DNA of 64,000 nt from Eledone cirrhosa (Eukaryota > Mollusca > Cephalopoda > Octopoda > Eledonidae): positions 47,691,542-47,755,541 of the forward strand of contig OZ024745.1 of NCBI GenBank assembly GCA_964016885.1, given 5' to 3'. This document shows positions 21,867 through 35,200 of the stretch, one piece after another. A program made the position numbers and the translations under genes. The notes beneath the pieces are model-generated. The model saw nothing but the letters and a program-made list of their open reading frames with translations, did no database searches and was not told the origin of the DNA. How positions within the stretch are numbered: position 1 is the stretch's first letter; each line of letters begins with the position of its first letter.

Positions 21867-24800
21867 GTGAGTTCAACACTAATAAAATATTTTTATTGCA
21901 ACCTCCATCCATCTTTGGATGTCGTCATCAGGCGATATCATTTAACATCCACCTTCTCTACTAACAAAGCTTGGACAGGTCTTCATAGACAGTCAGTACT
22001 CAGTTACTGTCCTCTCACATGAACGGGGGAGGGGGCTGTTCCTATGCTCTACCAAGTGTATTTTATTAAGGCACCAGCACTAGGGAGGCTGTGCAAATAT
22101 GTAATCTGTTGACAATTGATATTGATTGGTGCTCTTTGATTCAGTCATCCTCATCAATAATTGTTTCTACTTTGGGCACAAGGCCAGCAATTACCCAGTA
22201 CATTACTGGTACTTTATTTTATCGACCCCATAAGGATGAAAGGCAAAGTCAACCTCGGCGGGATTTGAACTCAGATCGTAAAGGGACATAACTATGCTGG
22301 AAAGCATGGCGTCCGACCCTCTACCGATACTGCCAATCCACTGCCCTAAATGATTGATAAACACTATGGCCATTGTTGCCAACTTTAGAGTGTAATGTGG
22401 TGTATTAACCATAAGTGGAATGGTGTCACATCTGGGATACCATGGAGCAACACATCTTTAGGACAGCTTTTCTCATTGAATATTCAGAAGAATTGAGGTT
22501 CAGATAGCGGAAAACAACTTAAAATTAAGAAACTCTATTTTGTATTTGAGGTGGTCGTGTTGATGGCGGTTATAGTAGTGTTTTTGTGGTAGTGTTGATG
22601 TGTATAGGTGTGTTTATTAATTCATGCTTTTCAATTTGAGAAAAAAACAAAAGAAAACAATTTTTCTCATTAAATTTAAATGTAAATTCTGGTCTTTCTG
22701 CTTATATAATTCTTCTGAATATATATTGTCAGTTTACAATATGCAGTCTCTCTGAATATATATTGTCAATAAACGAACTAAGGGAAAAATTAGAAATAAG
22801 AGGGATCAGATGTTGTTTACTCGAGGAAGACTACGTTGGTATGGTCACATGATGCGCGTGAAAGACGACAGCTGTATAAAAAAGTGCAGGGCAATAAAAA
22901 TAGACGGTAGCCACAGAGTAGGCAGACCCAGAAAAATCTGGGACGACTTGATAAATTCCGACCTCACACACTTACACTTCTCCAAGACAATGTCACTGGA
23001 CCGAGATCTTTGGCGCTACACAGTAATAGAGAAGACACGCCTTACCTAAGTACAAAGTGAAACCTACTACAGTCAGTAGGCACCTCTAACAAAATACACC
23101 CCCGTCCCACTACCCCCACCCCATCCACACCACCCCTTTCAATGTAAAGTTATGTTGGTACCACAACATCCAGCCCGAAACAAATGAGGTCGTGTAGGTG
23201 TCACGACAAAAAAACACACAGTCCACGCTGTAATGTGGCCATGTAGGTAACACGGTAAAAACCTCCCAGTTCCACACTGTAAATGTGGTTGGTGTTAGGA
23301 AGGGCATCCAGCCGTAGAAAACCCGCCAGACAGTCCTATGCGAGCAAGACAACCACTCTTGCCTCAAGTTGGAAAACTCCCGTCCAAACCCATGCAAACG
23401 TGGAATATGGACGTTAAACGATGATGATGATGATGAGTCTCTCTGAATAAATGCTTTCATATATATTTCCAAGTTTCCTACAGCTATAAAATAATTGTTT
23501 CTACTTTTGGCACAAGGCCAGCAATTATCCCAGTACATTACTGGTGCTTTATTTTATCGACCCCGAAAGGATGAAAGGCAAAGTTAACCTCAGCGGGATT
23601 TGAACTCAAACCGTAAAGGGCCGTAACTCTATGCTGCAAAGCATGGCATCCGACCCTCTACCGATTCTGCCAATCCACCACCCTACAGCTATAAAATAAT
23701 TTTCTACTTTTGGCACAAGGCCAGCAATTACCCAGTGCATTACTGGTACTTTATTTTATTGACCCCGTAAGAATGAAAGGCAAAGTTAACCTCGGCGGGA
23801 TTTGAACTCAGAATGGCAAGGGCCGTAACTCTATGCGTCAAAGCATGGCGTCCGACCCTCTAATGATACTAAATATAATATAATATTATATTATAATATT
23901 ATATTATAATATTATATTATATTATTATATTATATTATATTATAATATTATATTATAATATTATATTATATTATAATATTATATTATAATATATATATTA
24001 TATTATATATTATATTATATTATATTATAATATTATATTATAATATTATATTATAATATATTATATTATAATATAATATAATATTATATTATATTATATT
24101 ATAATATTATATTATATTATAATATTATATTATATTATAATATATTATATTATATTATAATATATTATATTATATTATAATATAATATATTATATTATAA
24201 TATTATATTATATTATTATATTATATTACATTATAATATTATATTATATATTATAATATAATATATTATATTATATTATAATATAATATAATATTATATA
24301 TTATAATATAATATTATATTATATATTATAATATTATATTATATTATATTATATTACATTATATTATAGTATTATAATATAATATAATATATTATATTAT
24401 AATATAATATTATATTATATTATATTATATTATATTATATTATTATTGGATTGGCAGTATCGGTAGAGGGTCGGACGGCATGCTTTGACACAGAGTTACG
24501 GCCCTTGCCATTCTGAGTTCAAATCCCGCCGAGGTTAACTTTGCCTTTCATCCTTACGGGGTCGATAAAATAAAGTACCAGTAATACACTGGGTAATTGC
24601 TGGCCTTGTGCCTAACGTAGAAACAATTATATAAAATAATTGTTTCTACTTTAGGCACAAGGCCAGCAATTACCCAGTGCATTAAAATCTTAGGTTTCGG
24701 GAAGACACAAAGCAAGAAATGGAAACAAAACTGATGGGAAAAGAAAAACACAAACAATCATCATCATCATCACCGTTTAACGTCTGTGTTCCACGCTTGC

Positions 24801-27800
24801 ATGGGTTTGGACGGGGGTATTCCCACTTGAGGCAAGAGTGATTGTCTTGCTCGCATAGGACTGTCTGGCAGGTTTTCTACAGTTGGATGCCCTTCCTAAC
24901 ACCAACCACATTTACAGTGTGGGACTGGGAGGTTTTTACCATGTTGCCTACACGGCCACATTACAGCGTGGACTGTGTGTTTTTTTGTCGTGACACCTAC
25001 ACGATCTCACTTGTTTTGGCCTGGATTTTGTGGCACCAACATAACTTTACATAGGAGGGGGTGGTGGGACGGGGTTGTTAGAGATGCCTACTGGCTGTAG
25101 TAGGTTTTACTATGTATTTAGGTAAGGCGGGTCTTCTCTATTACTGAGTACCGCCAAAGGTCTCGGTCCAGTGACATTGTCTTGGAGAGGTGTAAGTGTG
25201 TGAGGTCGGAGTTTATCAGCTCGTCCCAGGATTTTCTAGGTCTGCCTATTCCGTGGCTACCGTCTATCTTTATTGCCCTGCACTTTGTTATACAGCTCTC
25301 GTCCTTCATGCGCATCACGTGACCATACCAACGTAGCCTTCTCTCGAGTAAACATCTGATCCCTCTTATTTTTAATTTTTTCCTTAGTTCGTTTATGCTT
25401 TGCCGTTCACGTATATTACTATTACACATCCAGCGGAGCATGCAAGCTTCGTTCCTCTCTAGTCTGCGTATATCCTCTGCGCACAATGCCCATGCAACAT
25501 TGCTGTTCGTATGCAGGCATCATACAACCTGCCTTTCAAACAATAATAATATTAATAATGGCTTCTGATTTAGGCATTAGACCAGCAATTTTTTGTGTGT
25601 GGTGGGGTGGGGGGCAATTAAATCAATCCCTGTACTTGACTGGCACTTATTTGAATAAGCCCAAAAGAATCCCTAGTAGGATTTCAACGCGAAGTGTAAT
25701 ATGCAAGTCTACCTTCAGGTGGATTGAGTCTGGTTTGGACTAATACCACTTTGCCTACCTCCATTCTACCTCGCATTCAAGTAGTGGTCATCATCATCAC
25801 CGTTTTACGTCCGTTCTTCCACGCTAGCATGGGTTAGACGGGTTGTCCTGTTGTGGGCAGTGTCTGGTCGGCTGACCTTGTCTTGCTCATCCAGGAACTG
25901 ATTCTGGCATGATTTCTACAGCTGGATGCCCTTCCTAACACCAACCTCATTTACAGTGAGTGCTGGGTGCTTTTTTGCCGTGGCACCTCCACAACCACTT
26001 TGCAGTCGGAGGGGGTGGGGGCATATTGTCTATATGCTTCAGCTTCGGCTTGTTCCTGTGGGAAGTAGGGTCTTCTGTATTACTGTGTGATGCCAGAGGT
26101 CACGGTCGTGTGTCATCGTCCTTGCGAGGTGAAATTGGGTATGGTCAGCTTTTATCACCTCATCCCAGATCTTCTTGGGTCTCCCCACTCCGCGGCTTCC
26201 ATCAACTTCTAGTGCTCTACACCTTTTTATGTAGTTGTCATCCTTCATACACATCACATGTCCATACCAACGTAACCTCCTCTCCTGCACACAGCATTTG
26301 ATTCCTCTTATGCTCAGTCTCTCTCTCAGTTCGTTTATGCTTTGCCGTTCGCGCGTGGTTCAATTCGCTGCCCTTCTTATCAACCGGTACCCTTCTTGAT
26401 GATGCGTGCACTCACATCGGAATGGCTCAACACCACAGCCTCAACATGTGTGAGCCACATAAATGCTGTTGCAGAGCTGTTGTTGATTAGTTCGGCCTGC
26501 ACCAATTATCATGCTGCCAGAGCTCAGCAGGCTAGTTCCACCGACATGCCACTCTCAATGACATAATGAGAGCCTCGACGGCATCATCATCATCATCATC
26601 ATCACCGTTTTACGTCCGTTCTTCCACGCTAGCATGGGTTAGACGGGTTGTCCTGTTGTGGGCAGTGTCTGGTCGGCTGACCATGCCTTGCTCATACAGG
26701 AACTGATCTGGCTTGATTTCTACAGCTGGATGCCCTTCCTAACACCAACCTCATTTACAGTGAGTGCTGGGTGCTTTTTCGTGGCGCCTACACGTCCACT
26801 TTACAGTGTGGGCTGGGTGCTTTTTTGCCGTGGCACCTCCACGACCACCTTGCGGTGGGGGGGGGGGGGGGGCATATTGTTTATATGCTTCAGCATGTAC
26901 CCATGGGAGGTCGGGTACCCTGTATTACTGCGTGACGCCAGAAGTCACGGTCGTGTGTCATTGACTTTGAGAGCCAGTAGGCCTTGACCATGGTGACAGC
27001 AAGCGCCCCAATGGAATTACCCTCTTCCCTTTTGAAGGAGGTATATCCCTCATCTGGGATGCGACATACTGACATATTCTCTGCTTCCAGCTTAGTCACC
27101 TCGGCCATAAACCCAAGTACCACAGCTGACAATGCAGAGGTCAAGAAGACAAGCAAATACCAGAGCTTGTCCGGCTGCTTCCTCTTTGCACTGGTTGCTG
27201 TTGAGACCTCAGACTTTCTTGGAGACTGGACAGCTGGCCTCTTCCAAGAAATCGAATCGATAGCAGCCCGTCTGAGAAAGGAACTCCGTGAGATGTGGTG
27301 GCTGTTGCAGTGGGTGTCTGTGGAAATGCTTTTGCTATTTTGTCTGCAGGGCCCAGCTGAAACACTGCTCTGACCTAGGTGTAGAGTCTGTCACCTTCTC
27401 CCCTTCCTTTGTCTAGTAGTCCTTGCTCTTCCCCTCATTTTCCTCTGACATTTATAGGCCTTTCCAATGCTGTATTCTTTTTCTGTATATTTAACCAATT
27501 TATAGTTATATCATCAATAAATTTCCTTTACTCTGCAAAGAAAGACCAGCTGAAGCCAGATATGTATATTTTTTTTTCAATGAAATAGAAAAAGCCTTAT
27601 TACCTCAAATCTACTCATTCATAGAATGGGGTTTTTTTTTTTTTAGTATGTTTACTCTAAACACGAAGTGATAGTAATAACATAAATTATTATAATGATA
27701 GTGATATAAATGATAATGATAATTTTGATAATTTACATAAAATAATAAATGTTGTGTTTTTGTTCAGTCACACTAAAGAGATAGACAAATAGACATATTG

Positions 27801-30800
27801 AAAGAATGCGTGAATAGAAGTATAAAAAGGAAAATGAAATTAGCAGGATGAGGTGTTTGTGTCATGCTTGACCAGAGTAGCAAACAAGCAAAGAGAGAGT
27901 GTGAGTAATGAAAGTGGTTGGGGCAATAAAATAGCAGGTTAGGCAATGTAAATCAGTATGAATGTGTTTGTTGTAAACATAGCAAAATGAAAATTTGTTT
28001 TTCTTAATTGGAAAACGCACTACAATAAAGCTGTCATTTTTGACAGGGTTTTTATATTAGTAACATTGATTAATAACATTGATAGTACTGACTCAGTTTC
28101 TAAAGACCTGTCCAACCCTTGCTAGCAAGGAAAGTGGATGTTAAATGATGATGATTGAAACATAAAACAGTGTTCGACAAACATTTTTGCGGATGACTGG
28201 ATTGGAAATATTTTTGTGTTGAATTATTTCTGTTTCTGAAACCATGATCATAAAATGTAATGAAAGCAGCTTTTATTTTTTATTACTTAGGTGTTTTACA
28301 TTATAAATGTTTTAAAGTAGAATAATATAAATGTTATTCATTGGTGATATAAATAACAATCAAAAGCGCAGAGGTTTCTTGATACCATTACAGCATCTAA
28401 TTATGCTACAAAAAATATTTCTTTTGCTCAGCAACAGCTACTTTGAGTTAACACAATGTATACGAACAAAGAAATACACTGTCTAGGTGTTTCAAATGAT
28501 TTTGAAAATAATAAAGAATTTGGAGGGATTTAGTAATGTAGCTAAATTTCCTGTTTATCTAGTGTATAACAAAGATTCTTAGATAACATTATGATGAAAG
28601 GTACTTAGAACCATGGACAGTTTCAAACAATGTTAATGTGAAGAGATTTAACACAATAGCATCATGTTGATCAAAGATTGGTATGGAAGTAAAAGAATTT
28701 TTGTATACGTCACATTAATGAAGTCCATGAATCAGAGAAAAGGAAGCTACAAGGCTGGATTTGGTTCATGGGCAATCCCAGATATAAATGTTAATAAAAC
28801 AATACTAAATGATGATCATGATAGTTATTACTATTATGTCATTGATATCACTAACATAAATGATAACAATAATAATAAAAGTGATAGTAATGATTACAGT
28901 TTAAATGATTTCTCACATAAGACACAGATTTGGAGAAAAGGAACAGTCGATTAACTCTTAACATCCTGTACTACATGAAACCACATTTGTAAGACATTCT
29001 TGAAACATACAAAACTGTGCTATGACTGCATCACACTAAAAATTGAAGTCTTTACTCTAACATTGCTAATTTTCCCAATGATCTTTGAAATATACTATGG
29101 CATATTAAATATAGAATAAACATTTGAATAGATAAATCCTTTTTTAGGTATGTTCTGCTAAATTATTACAGGATGAGTTAAATAGAATTCATTATGTGAC
29201 AAACACCTCTTTTAAAGACCCCATTTTAAATTGTTTCATAATAAATGGGCTGTAAGTGTGATGTCTGTGAACCTGGTGGTGGTGATATGAATATGCTTTA
29301 TTGTTTGTAGTGGAAATATTGGGTGGAAAGACACAACTTGCAAGTACAGTAAGACACTCACACATACAGTCGGCCCACTTTTATCCAACACAAAGAAACA
29401 ACAGCATTTAATTTATTAAATGCAACATAGACATGTCTGCAAGGTTTGTTTTTGCAACCATCTACTTTTTGGTTCAATCCTGCTGTGAATTTAGTAGAAA
29501 GAAACTATAAAGAAGCTTGTCATATATATTTTCTTTATCATCATTTTATATGTATTTTTCCATGCTGACATAGTCATCATGGTCTGAGACTAGATTGGGC
29601 AGATAATGTCTTGCCCATTTATTGAACATTTTGGCATAGTTTCTATAGCTGAATGCCATTCTTCATGTCAACCACATTACAGAATGTTCTTGATGCATTT
29701 TATCATGGCATCAGCACTGGAGACATTGCTATGTGCTCAGCATGACCAAAGATGTATCTATCCTATAGTGTCTCCATTTCATTGCTGGTCACTTTATCAT
29801 GTACTAGATGTATTTTAGTGTAGTACCAGTGCTACTAGGGTTGCCAACAAAACCAAAGGAGTCTCTGTACCCTATGTTGTTTCAATTTATCAGCCACTTT
29901 ACAGGAAGTACTCAATCCATCATACTATTATAACACCTACATTTTTGAGGTTATCCCATCCACTTCATGCAGTCTCTAACCTCTCACCATATTTACTTTT
30001 AGTGCTGCCACACCTGTACAGGTGGGCATATCTTTTCTAGTACAGCAAGTCCCTAGTCATCATGATCCTGTATCGCCTCCTTTCTTTATTTTCTTGAGGT
30101 GTGTGTGTGTTTAGAATAAGTACACCGTATCCCTGCATGTCATAAGCGACTAAAAGTGTTTGTGTCAGGAAGGGCATCTGGTTGTAAATCATTACCTCAA
30201 AAAATCTTGTCCAACCCATGCCAGCATGGAAAAGGTAAAATAAATAGTTTTGTGTCATAGGACCAGATGTTTTCAGGCTGGTATCAAAAATATTTTTAGA
30301 AATTTGTAGGGAAAAAATCATTGAAATGGTATTTTAACTTAATGAAAGGTTTTTATATAAAATCATGTTTGAAGGTTTTAATTTAAATAGACTTTTTAAT
30401 GGATAGTTTTATTTAACATTTATTTGCATGAAGCCACATTAGCAAAATATTGGAAAATACAAAACAGTACTATGACCGCATTACATTAAAAACTGAAGTC
30501 TTTAGTTTGCTACAGATTTTCACAATTTTTCCACTAATCAAGATACTATAAACATTTGAATTAACAAGCCTGTTTAAAAATATTTTCTTCTAAACCATTA
30601 CAAGAAGTTAAGTGTTAATAGAACCAGAGGTGGTTTAGGGAGTGCTGAGTGATACCAAAGGGGTTAAAGAAAATATCCGTCTAACCCATGCTAGCATGGA
30701 AGATGAACGTTAAACGAAGATGATGATGATGATGATCTGACTATCAGGAAGTAGCTATAAAATAAGTGCTGGTTAGAAAAGCAGGTTAACATGAAACGAT

Positions 30801-33800
30801 TGTAATTAAAGAAACAAATAAAAACCAAAAACATTGAAATTTTCTAAACTAGGACATGAATGGCTCTTCAAATAAAAACAGTTTAGAGGTTTATTGTTAA
30901 ATGAAAACACTTTTAGATGATTATGCCTAAAAGGAGATTTTCTATGATAAAATATTTATTAACCCTTTCAACACCAACATGCCTAAAATAGCCTCTATTA
31001 ACTCGTAATATCCTGTACCACACGAAACCACATCAGCAGGATTTTTTTTTTTAAAGGCTTAGTGGTTAGAGCATTGGCCTTGCAATTGAAAGGTTGTGAG
31101 TTCAATTCTCAGACTGGGTGATGTGTTGTTTCCTTGAGCAAGACACTTTATTTCACATTGCTCCAGTTTACTCAGCTGTAGAAATGAGATGATAGGGACT
31201 GGGGTCCCTATCATTCCACTGCAAAGTGGTCGTGGAGGTGCCACGACAAAAAAGCACCCAGCCCTCACTGTAAAGTGGTCGTGTAGGCACCACGGAAAAA
31301 AAAGCACCCAACACTCACTGTAAATGAGGTTGGTGTTAGGAAGGGCATCCAGCTGGAGAAATCAAGCCAGAACCAGTTCCCATCCCACCCTTGCAAACAG
31401 GGAAAAGTGGACGTAAAATGAAATGATGATGATGAAAAACAGCATTATGATTGCATCACATTAGAAATTAGTCTTTATTTTTGTTTACTGAAAATGTTCA
31501 CAGCAATCTGCCCACCAGTAAAGGTACAATAAGCATTTGTATTACAAACCTGTTTTTAGATATTTTCAGCTGTATCATTACATGATGTTTAGTTAGAATA
31601 TTAAAATAATAAATTAAAATCCTGGATTGAAAATCTTTTATTACATGACAGATATTAGATTTCAGTAGTTATGTATGTATTTTATTATTGAGTTATTTAT
31701 TTCTTTAATATTTTCTTTGTATATTATTCTATGTACTATAAATGCATCTTTGATGAGTTGTAGTGCACCTGAGCACTGTACACAATAATTTCATTATTAT
31801 TATTATTTGAACCTCTTGTAATTTTTGATTATTTTGATAATCAAAACATAAAAGGTAGTGTATCCTTGTTAGAAATATGGCCACAAAAGGGTTAATATAA
31901 TTTCCAATATATAATCTGTTTTGTCTGCCACCCTTAGAACACTAAAAATATTTTCTCACTCCCACGCACACTTAAGAATGAAGAGCAAATGTTTATAGTA
32001 TTTGTACAAAGTAATGTTTTCCTGGAATATACATATAGGAAAATAAATATTCGATAACTCAATTTTTCTTTTTTCTCAAATTAATGTTTTCACTTAATTC
32101 TTAAGATCCTGTAACACATAAAACCATATTAGCAAGAGATTCTTGAAAGATACAAAACAATAGTCTGGTTGCATCATATTAAAAATTAAAGTCTTTACTC
32201 TAACACTGCACATTTTTACAATGATCTATCCGCTAGTAAAGAGATTTTTTTTTTTTTTTATTAAATCATACAGGATATTAAAAGTTAAGACTATATCTGT
32301 AGTGTTTGAGCATGAGCAATGTTATGGATCATTTTAGCCAAATGCAGCCATAGTGATTTATAATGTTTTTATTTTCAAAATTAGTATGCTTCATTATTTT
32401 CTATAAACACCATGTATTTAAAAAAATTAAGATAATTATTTTACTTATGTAACATTAGTTGAAGTTACTCATAGTGGCAAAGGTATACTCCCAAAATTAC
32501 CAGTCATATAACAGGTTTAAATAATAATGGCTAGAATAAATATTTTACTTGAGAATAAAATATTAAATGAAAACTGCTAATGTTAACATTTTAGGTCTGC
32601 CAAGCGATATTAGACAAGAAGATCTTTGAAGCTGTTCCTGTATTTGTACGAAACAGCTATACTAACTCATCAAAAAAGCCAATATTTGAGGATAGCAACA
32701 GCAAACTATACCGTTTTGTCCAGAGCACTAGTTCACCTACCGATGCTTCACAAGAAAATGATTCTATTTCTTCAATAGAAGGCATTGAACTTGAGGAAAA
32801 TAATAAATGTATGGAAACTGAGTAAGTAGTTAATATTTTTGTTACTAGTATTTTATCTTTGTTATCCTTTCATTACTATATTTCTCATGAAATATATGGC
32901 CTTTGATTTTCAAATAATTTTTCATTTAATCAAATAATTTTTTTATTTAATCGAGAATTTCAAGGGGTTTTATAATATAATTCCCTTTCTCATTATTAAG
33001 CTGATGGTTGAAACAACCTAAACCAAGTTCTTACAGAAAATTATTATGAAAGGTGTTTAGATAAATATAAACTTTATAAAAAAAAGTGGTTTTGTATTGT
33101 AAAACCAAAAGTTTAGTATCAACAAATAAATACTGATCCAGGGGTGATGGACTTGTGGGATTGTTAAAGTGTTGGATGGAATACTTTTCAGGAACTGTTT
33201 TATCTAACTTTGTTTTAAGTTCTAATCCTATATCTTGTCACCAGAAAAGTGTTGACTCTTCTGCCAGGAGTTGATACCAGCAAATAGTATCAGCAATGGA
33301 AACCTTGTGTCTTTCAATATCAAGTGTGGTAATCTAAATCCAAATGATTCTCAAGTATAAGTTTAAAGTTTAAATAGACATTGACTTATGTTGTCTATAT
33401 CACAACTTTAATTAGAAAACATTTAAAATATTTTATTTATTTTTGTTACACCAGAGACCTGTGTGTCATAAGAGATGACTAAAATGGTTGGCACCAAGAA
33501 GGTCATCCAGCCATAAAACATTGCCTCAAAAAGGTTTCTGTGATGAATATGAAGCCTATTGTGATATCCACAAGGTTAATCCTTACTTTAGCAAGGAAAA
33601 TAGCTATAACTCTTTTGATACTACCCCACCCAAAACTGCCTCTGGTTCTATGAAACAAAACCACCCATTAAATTAAAATCTACCAAAATAATTTAAGAAC
33701 CTTTTTTTAAATTGTGTTACAAATATCATCTTGACAATTTTAGTAAGTCTCTCCAAATTTTTCAATAATACAAAATATTTTATTAGAAATATGGTTAAAA

Positions 33801-35159
33801 AACGGTTATTGTACTTTTTCAACAAATATTACATAGAACATATATGATAATATTTCTTGGTGTGAAATAAAATAAAATTCTTTGTTTCTTTTTCTTTTAG
33901 TCCTATACCTCGCAGGATCTCATTGGACCCAAGTCTTATCTTCCATTCTAGAAATACAGATGAACCAAGAACTCCACAGCCACTTATGCGTGTGCGAAGT
34001 ACTGGATCAATACAACTTTTCCAAAATACTCCAATTACAAGGAAACAAGAGAGTACTTTATCAGTTGGATGTAAGTTACTTGAATATTATTATGGAGGGT
34101 TGACAGAATTGCTAAAATGTCAGACAGAATACTTTGTAGTATTTGCACTAAGTCCCACCCAAGGTCAACTTTGCCTTTCATTTTTCTTGGGTCATTAAAG
34201 TACTAATCATGTAAAAAGGGTAAAGACCCCCTTTGGTCACAAATGACCATGGGATTTGCTCCTACAATGTTCCTCTCTGAGGCACAAGTCCGGGCAAGGT
34301 TGTTTGTGGAAGACCAACAGTCGCCCATGTATACCAGTCCCCCCCCTCTACACCACCGATGTTGTCCAAAGAAAAGGCAATTGCTGATGCAGCTTGGCAC
34401 CAGTAACATAATTCATTTCTACAGTTGAGTGAACTGGAGCAATGTGAAATAAAGTGTCTTGCTCAAGAATACAATGCAAAGCCCAGTCCAAGAATCATGT
34501 ACAGTGGTCAATTTAATCAACGTTTCCCCCTCCACCCCAAATTGTTGGATTTGTATCTAAATTAGTAACCATTATTACTGGACAGTATTGGTAGAGGGTC
34601 AGACGCTATGCTTTGCAGCAAAGAGTTACTGCCCTTTATGGTCTGAGTTCAAATCCCGTTGAGGTTAACTTTGCCTTTCATCCTAAAGTACCAGTAATAC
34701 ACTGGAATAATTGCTGGCCTTGTGCCAAACGTAGAAACAAATATTACTGTTGTTGTTGTTAATGTTTTATTATTGAGATGAGTGGATAGCAAATCCAGTA
34801 CTGTCTGACAAAATGCCTTGCTATATTTGATCATGACCCTTTACACCCTATGTTCAAATTCCTCCAAGGTTGACTTTGTTTATCTGAGGTTGATACAATA
34901 AAGCAACACCCAACTACAGATATCAGTATAAATCAATAATATCCCTCCCACGAAATATGTAGCCTTCATCCAATTTTAGAAACTATTTCAGGCATCTAGT
35001 ATTGACCCTTTACATTCTGAACTCAAATCATAGCTTTGCCTTTCTTCCTTATGGGGTCGATAAAATAAAATACCAGTAACGAACTAGGGTCAATTTAGGC
35101 CATGGGCCTAAATTAGGAATTATCTACATCATTATCATAAAAGCATTAAACAAAATAAC

Positions 35160-35200
<41 letters not shown>

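Larger units (their letters stand above)
30959..31895 (+). mobile_element. MITE-2 containing three later insertions (nested)
   Basis: The outer element starts 'ttaaccctttcaacaccaac' and ends 'ttagaaatatggccacaaa' plus AGGGTTAA. It is split by a MITE-1 (30998-31600), itself split by a SINE A (31057-31436), and by a CR1/jockey-type 3' tail (31730-31808). The internal MITE-2 sequence around 31640-31720 ('ttacatgacagatattagat') matches the copy at 6244. Confidence 0.65.

Noticed and set aside
25486..26566. Plus-strand open frames over the RTE-like fragments
   Set aside because: Antisense shadows of the LINE C-terminal coding region.
28664..28954. 96-codon plus-strand open frame
   Set aside because: The Asn/Asp-rich end comes from a (TAA)n/(GAT)n low-complexity stretch; no family resemblance and it ends at a MITE-1 boundary.
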